NCBI GenBank assembly: GCA_024641445.1
Contig: JAHEDA010000022.1
Span: 1-16,567, forward strand
From: Gammaproteobacteria bacterium
GTDB taxonomy: Bacteria; Pseudomonadota; Gammaproteobacteria; UBA6429; Thiohalophilaceae
DNA: 16,567 nt
Direction: 5' to 3'
In this document: positions 15,811 to 16,567 of the stretch, in pieces
Layout: every line of letters begins with the position of its first letter
Numbering within the stretch: position 1 is the first letter of the stretch
Made by a program: the position numbers and the translations under genes
Notes under the pieces: model-generated
Told to the model about the DNA's origin: nothing
Database searches by the model: none
Seen by the model: the letters and a program-made list of their open reading frames with translations, nothing else

Positions 15811-16567
15811 ATGGAAGTTACCCAGAAATCCCGCAAGCAATTGCGTTTTGACAATGTGATCTTTATCATGTTGTTCCTCGCCGTCATCGGCCTCCTCGGT
15901 TGGTTGACCCATCACTATAGCCTGGAGGCCGACTGGACCGTGGGCCGTCGCAACTCCCTCTCAGAGGCCACCGTCACCCTGTTGCAACGCATTGATGGCC
16001 CGATAGAGATCACTGCGTTTGCCCGCGACAGCGAGCTGTTGCCCGTACGCAAACAGATCAAAGAGATCATCGGTCGCTATCAGAAGGCCAAGCCCGATAT
16101 CCATCTGTCCTTTATCGACCCGGATGCCGAACCCGACAAGACCCGCGCCATGAATATCCGTAGCGATGGCGAGCTGGTGGTCGATTACAAGGGTCGTAGT
16201 GAACATGTACAACCGCTCAATGAAGAAAATCTCAGCAACTCACTGCAACGCCTGCTGCGCAGCGGGGAGCGACGCATTGTCTTTCTGACCGGCCATGGTG
16301 AGCGCAGCTTTAATGGCCAGGCCAATCACGACCTGAAGCAGTTTATTTCACAACTGCGTGACAAGGGCATCCGCGCCGATAGTTTCAGCTTTGGCGATAA
16401 TCCCGAGTTACCCAAAGACATCTCCATGCTGGTGATCGCCAGTCCGCAGGTGGACCTGTTGCCGGGCGAGGTCAAGCTACTGCGTGACTACGTCAAGAAA
16501 GGTGGCAATTTACTCTGGCTACACGACCCTGGCAGCTTACATGGCCTGCAACCCCTGGCCGATGACT
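15811..16567 (+). CDS. GldG-like ABC-system auxiliary protein, 3' end outside the window
   Basis: The first 252 codons of a gene running off the window edge. The product has a short cytoplasmic start, a membrane helix (about 16-34, VIFIMLFLAVIGLLGWLTH) and then an extracytoplasmic domain beginning TVGRRNSLSEATVTLLQRI (43-61), the pattern of Gldg family proteins. Further family-like features are PIEITAFARD (64-73), FLTGHGERS (158-166) and LVIASPQVDLLPGEV (207-221), which lead into a ThuA/glutamine-amidotransferase-like fold near KKGGNLLWLHDP (229-240). A further C-terminal helix is expected beyond the edge. GGAGAG at 15798-15803 lies seven bases before the ATG. It follows the permease by 27 bases, so the three genes form one operon. 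The role in the transporter is not known; a periplasmic substrate or cell-wall link is speculative. Confidence 0.88.
   Translation, partial: MEVTQKSRKQLRFDNVIFIMLFLAVIGLLGWLTHHYSLEADWTVGRRNSLSEATVTLLQRIDGPIEITAFARDSELLPVRKQIKEIIGRYQKAKPDIHLSFIDPDAEPDKTRAMNIRSDGELVVDYKGRSEHVQPLNEENLSNSLQRLLRSGERRIVFLTGHGERSFNGQANHDLKQFISQLRDKGIRADSFSFGDNPELPKDISMLVIASPQVDLLPGEVKLLRDYVKKGGNLLWLHDPGSLHGLQPLADD

Overview
The window is a chromosomal segment of a gammaproteobacterium outside the Enterobacterales. The evidence is the linked order xthA/crc-type exonuclease, pyrE, slmA, argB, algC, dut, coaBC, radC, rpmB, rpmG, which recalls the crc-pyrE-argB-algC-dut-coaBC-radC-rpmB-rpmG neighbourhood of Pseudomonas, together with a Pseudomonas-type AlgC and long ArgB. 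Hand counts give roughly 60-65% GC in core genes such as pyrE. The genus cannot be named from this; a Chromatiales-like or related lineage is a guess. No tRNA, rRNA, CRISPR array, prophage or intact insertion sequence was seen.

Layout. Bases 1-809 hold the start of an exonuclease III family gene on the minus strand and, divergently, pyrE. Bases 810-3059 are an accessory patch: a GC-poor GNAT acetyltransferase, a TSUP (TauE/SafE) membrane protein whose frame is broken at a run of eight G (coding strand), and a secreted coiled-coil protein with a DUF4124-like N-terminus. Bases 3062-9121 are a minus-strand housekeeping block, in transcription order coaBC-dut-algC-argB-slmA: coenzyme A synthesis, dUTP removal, sugar-phosphate mutase for exopolysaccharide/LPS precursors, arginine synthesis and nucleoid occlusion. 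A strong hairpin separates algC from argB. Divergently, radC (9240-9914) is followed by the L28/L33 operon with a recognisable promoter and a clear intrinsic terminator.

Bases 10567-11778 encode an EAL-HDOD protein. Directly behind its stop lies a decayed copy of the 3' end of a second, related gene, ending just before the convergent end of a HyuA-type hydantoinase/oxoprolinase gene that has no HyuB beside it. From 14078 to the window end runs a three-gene operon for a Gld-type ABC system (ATPase, ABC-2 permease, GldG-like auxiliary protein, the last cut by the window edge).

Most of the window is ordinary core genome. The observations most worth a second look are the homopolymer frameshift in the TSUP gene, the EAL-HDOD paralogue remnant, the nested dyad in front of hyuA, the algC-argB hairpin, and a possible internal start in the membrane-anchored AlgC. 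I found no convincing evidence of a wholly new multi-gene system.
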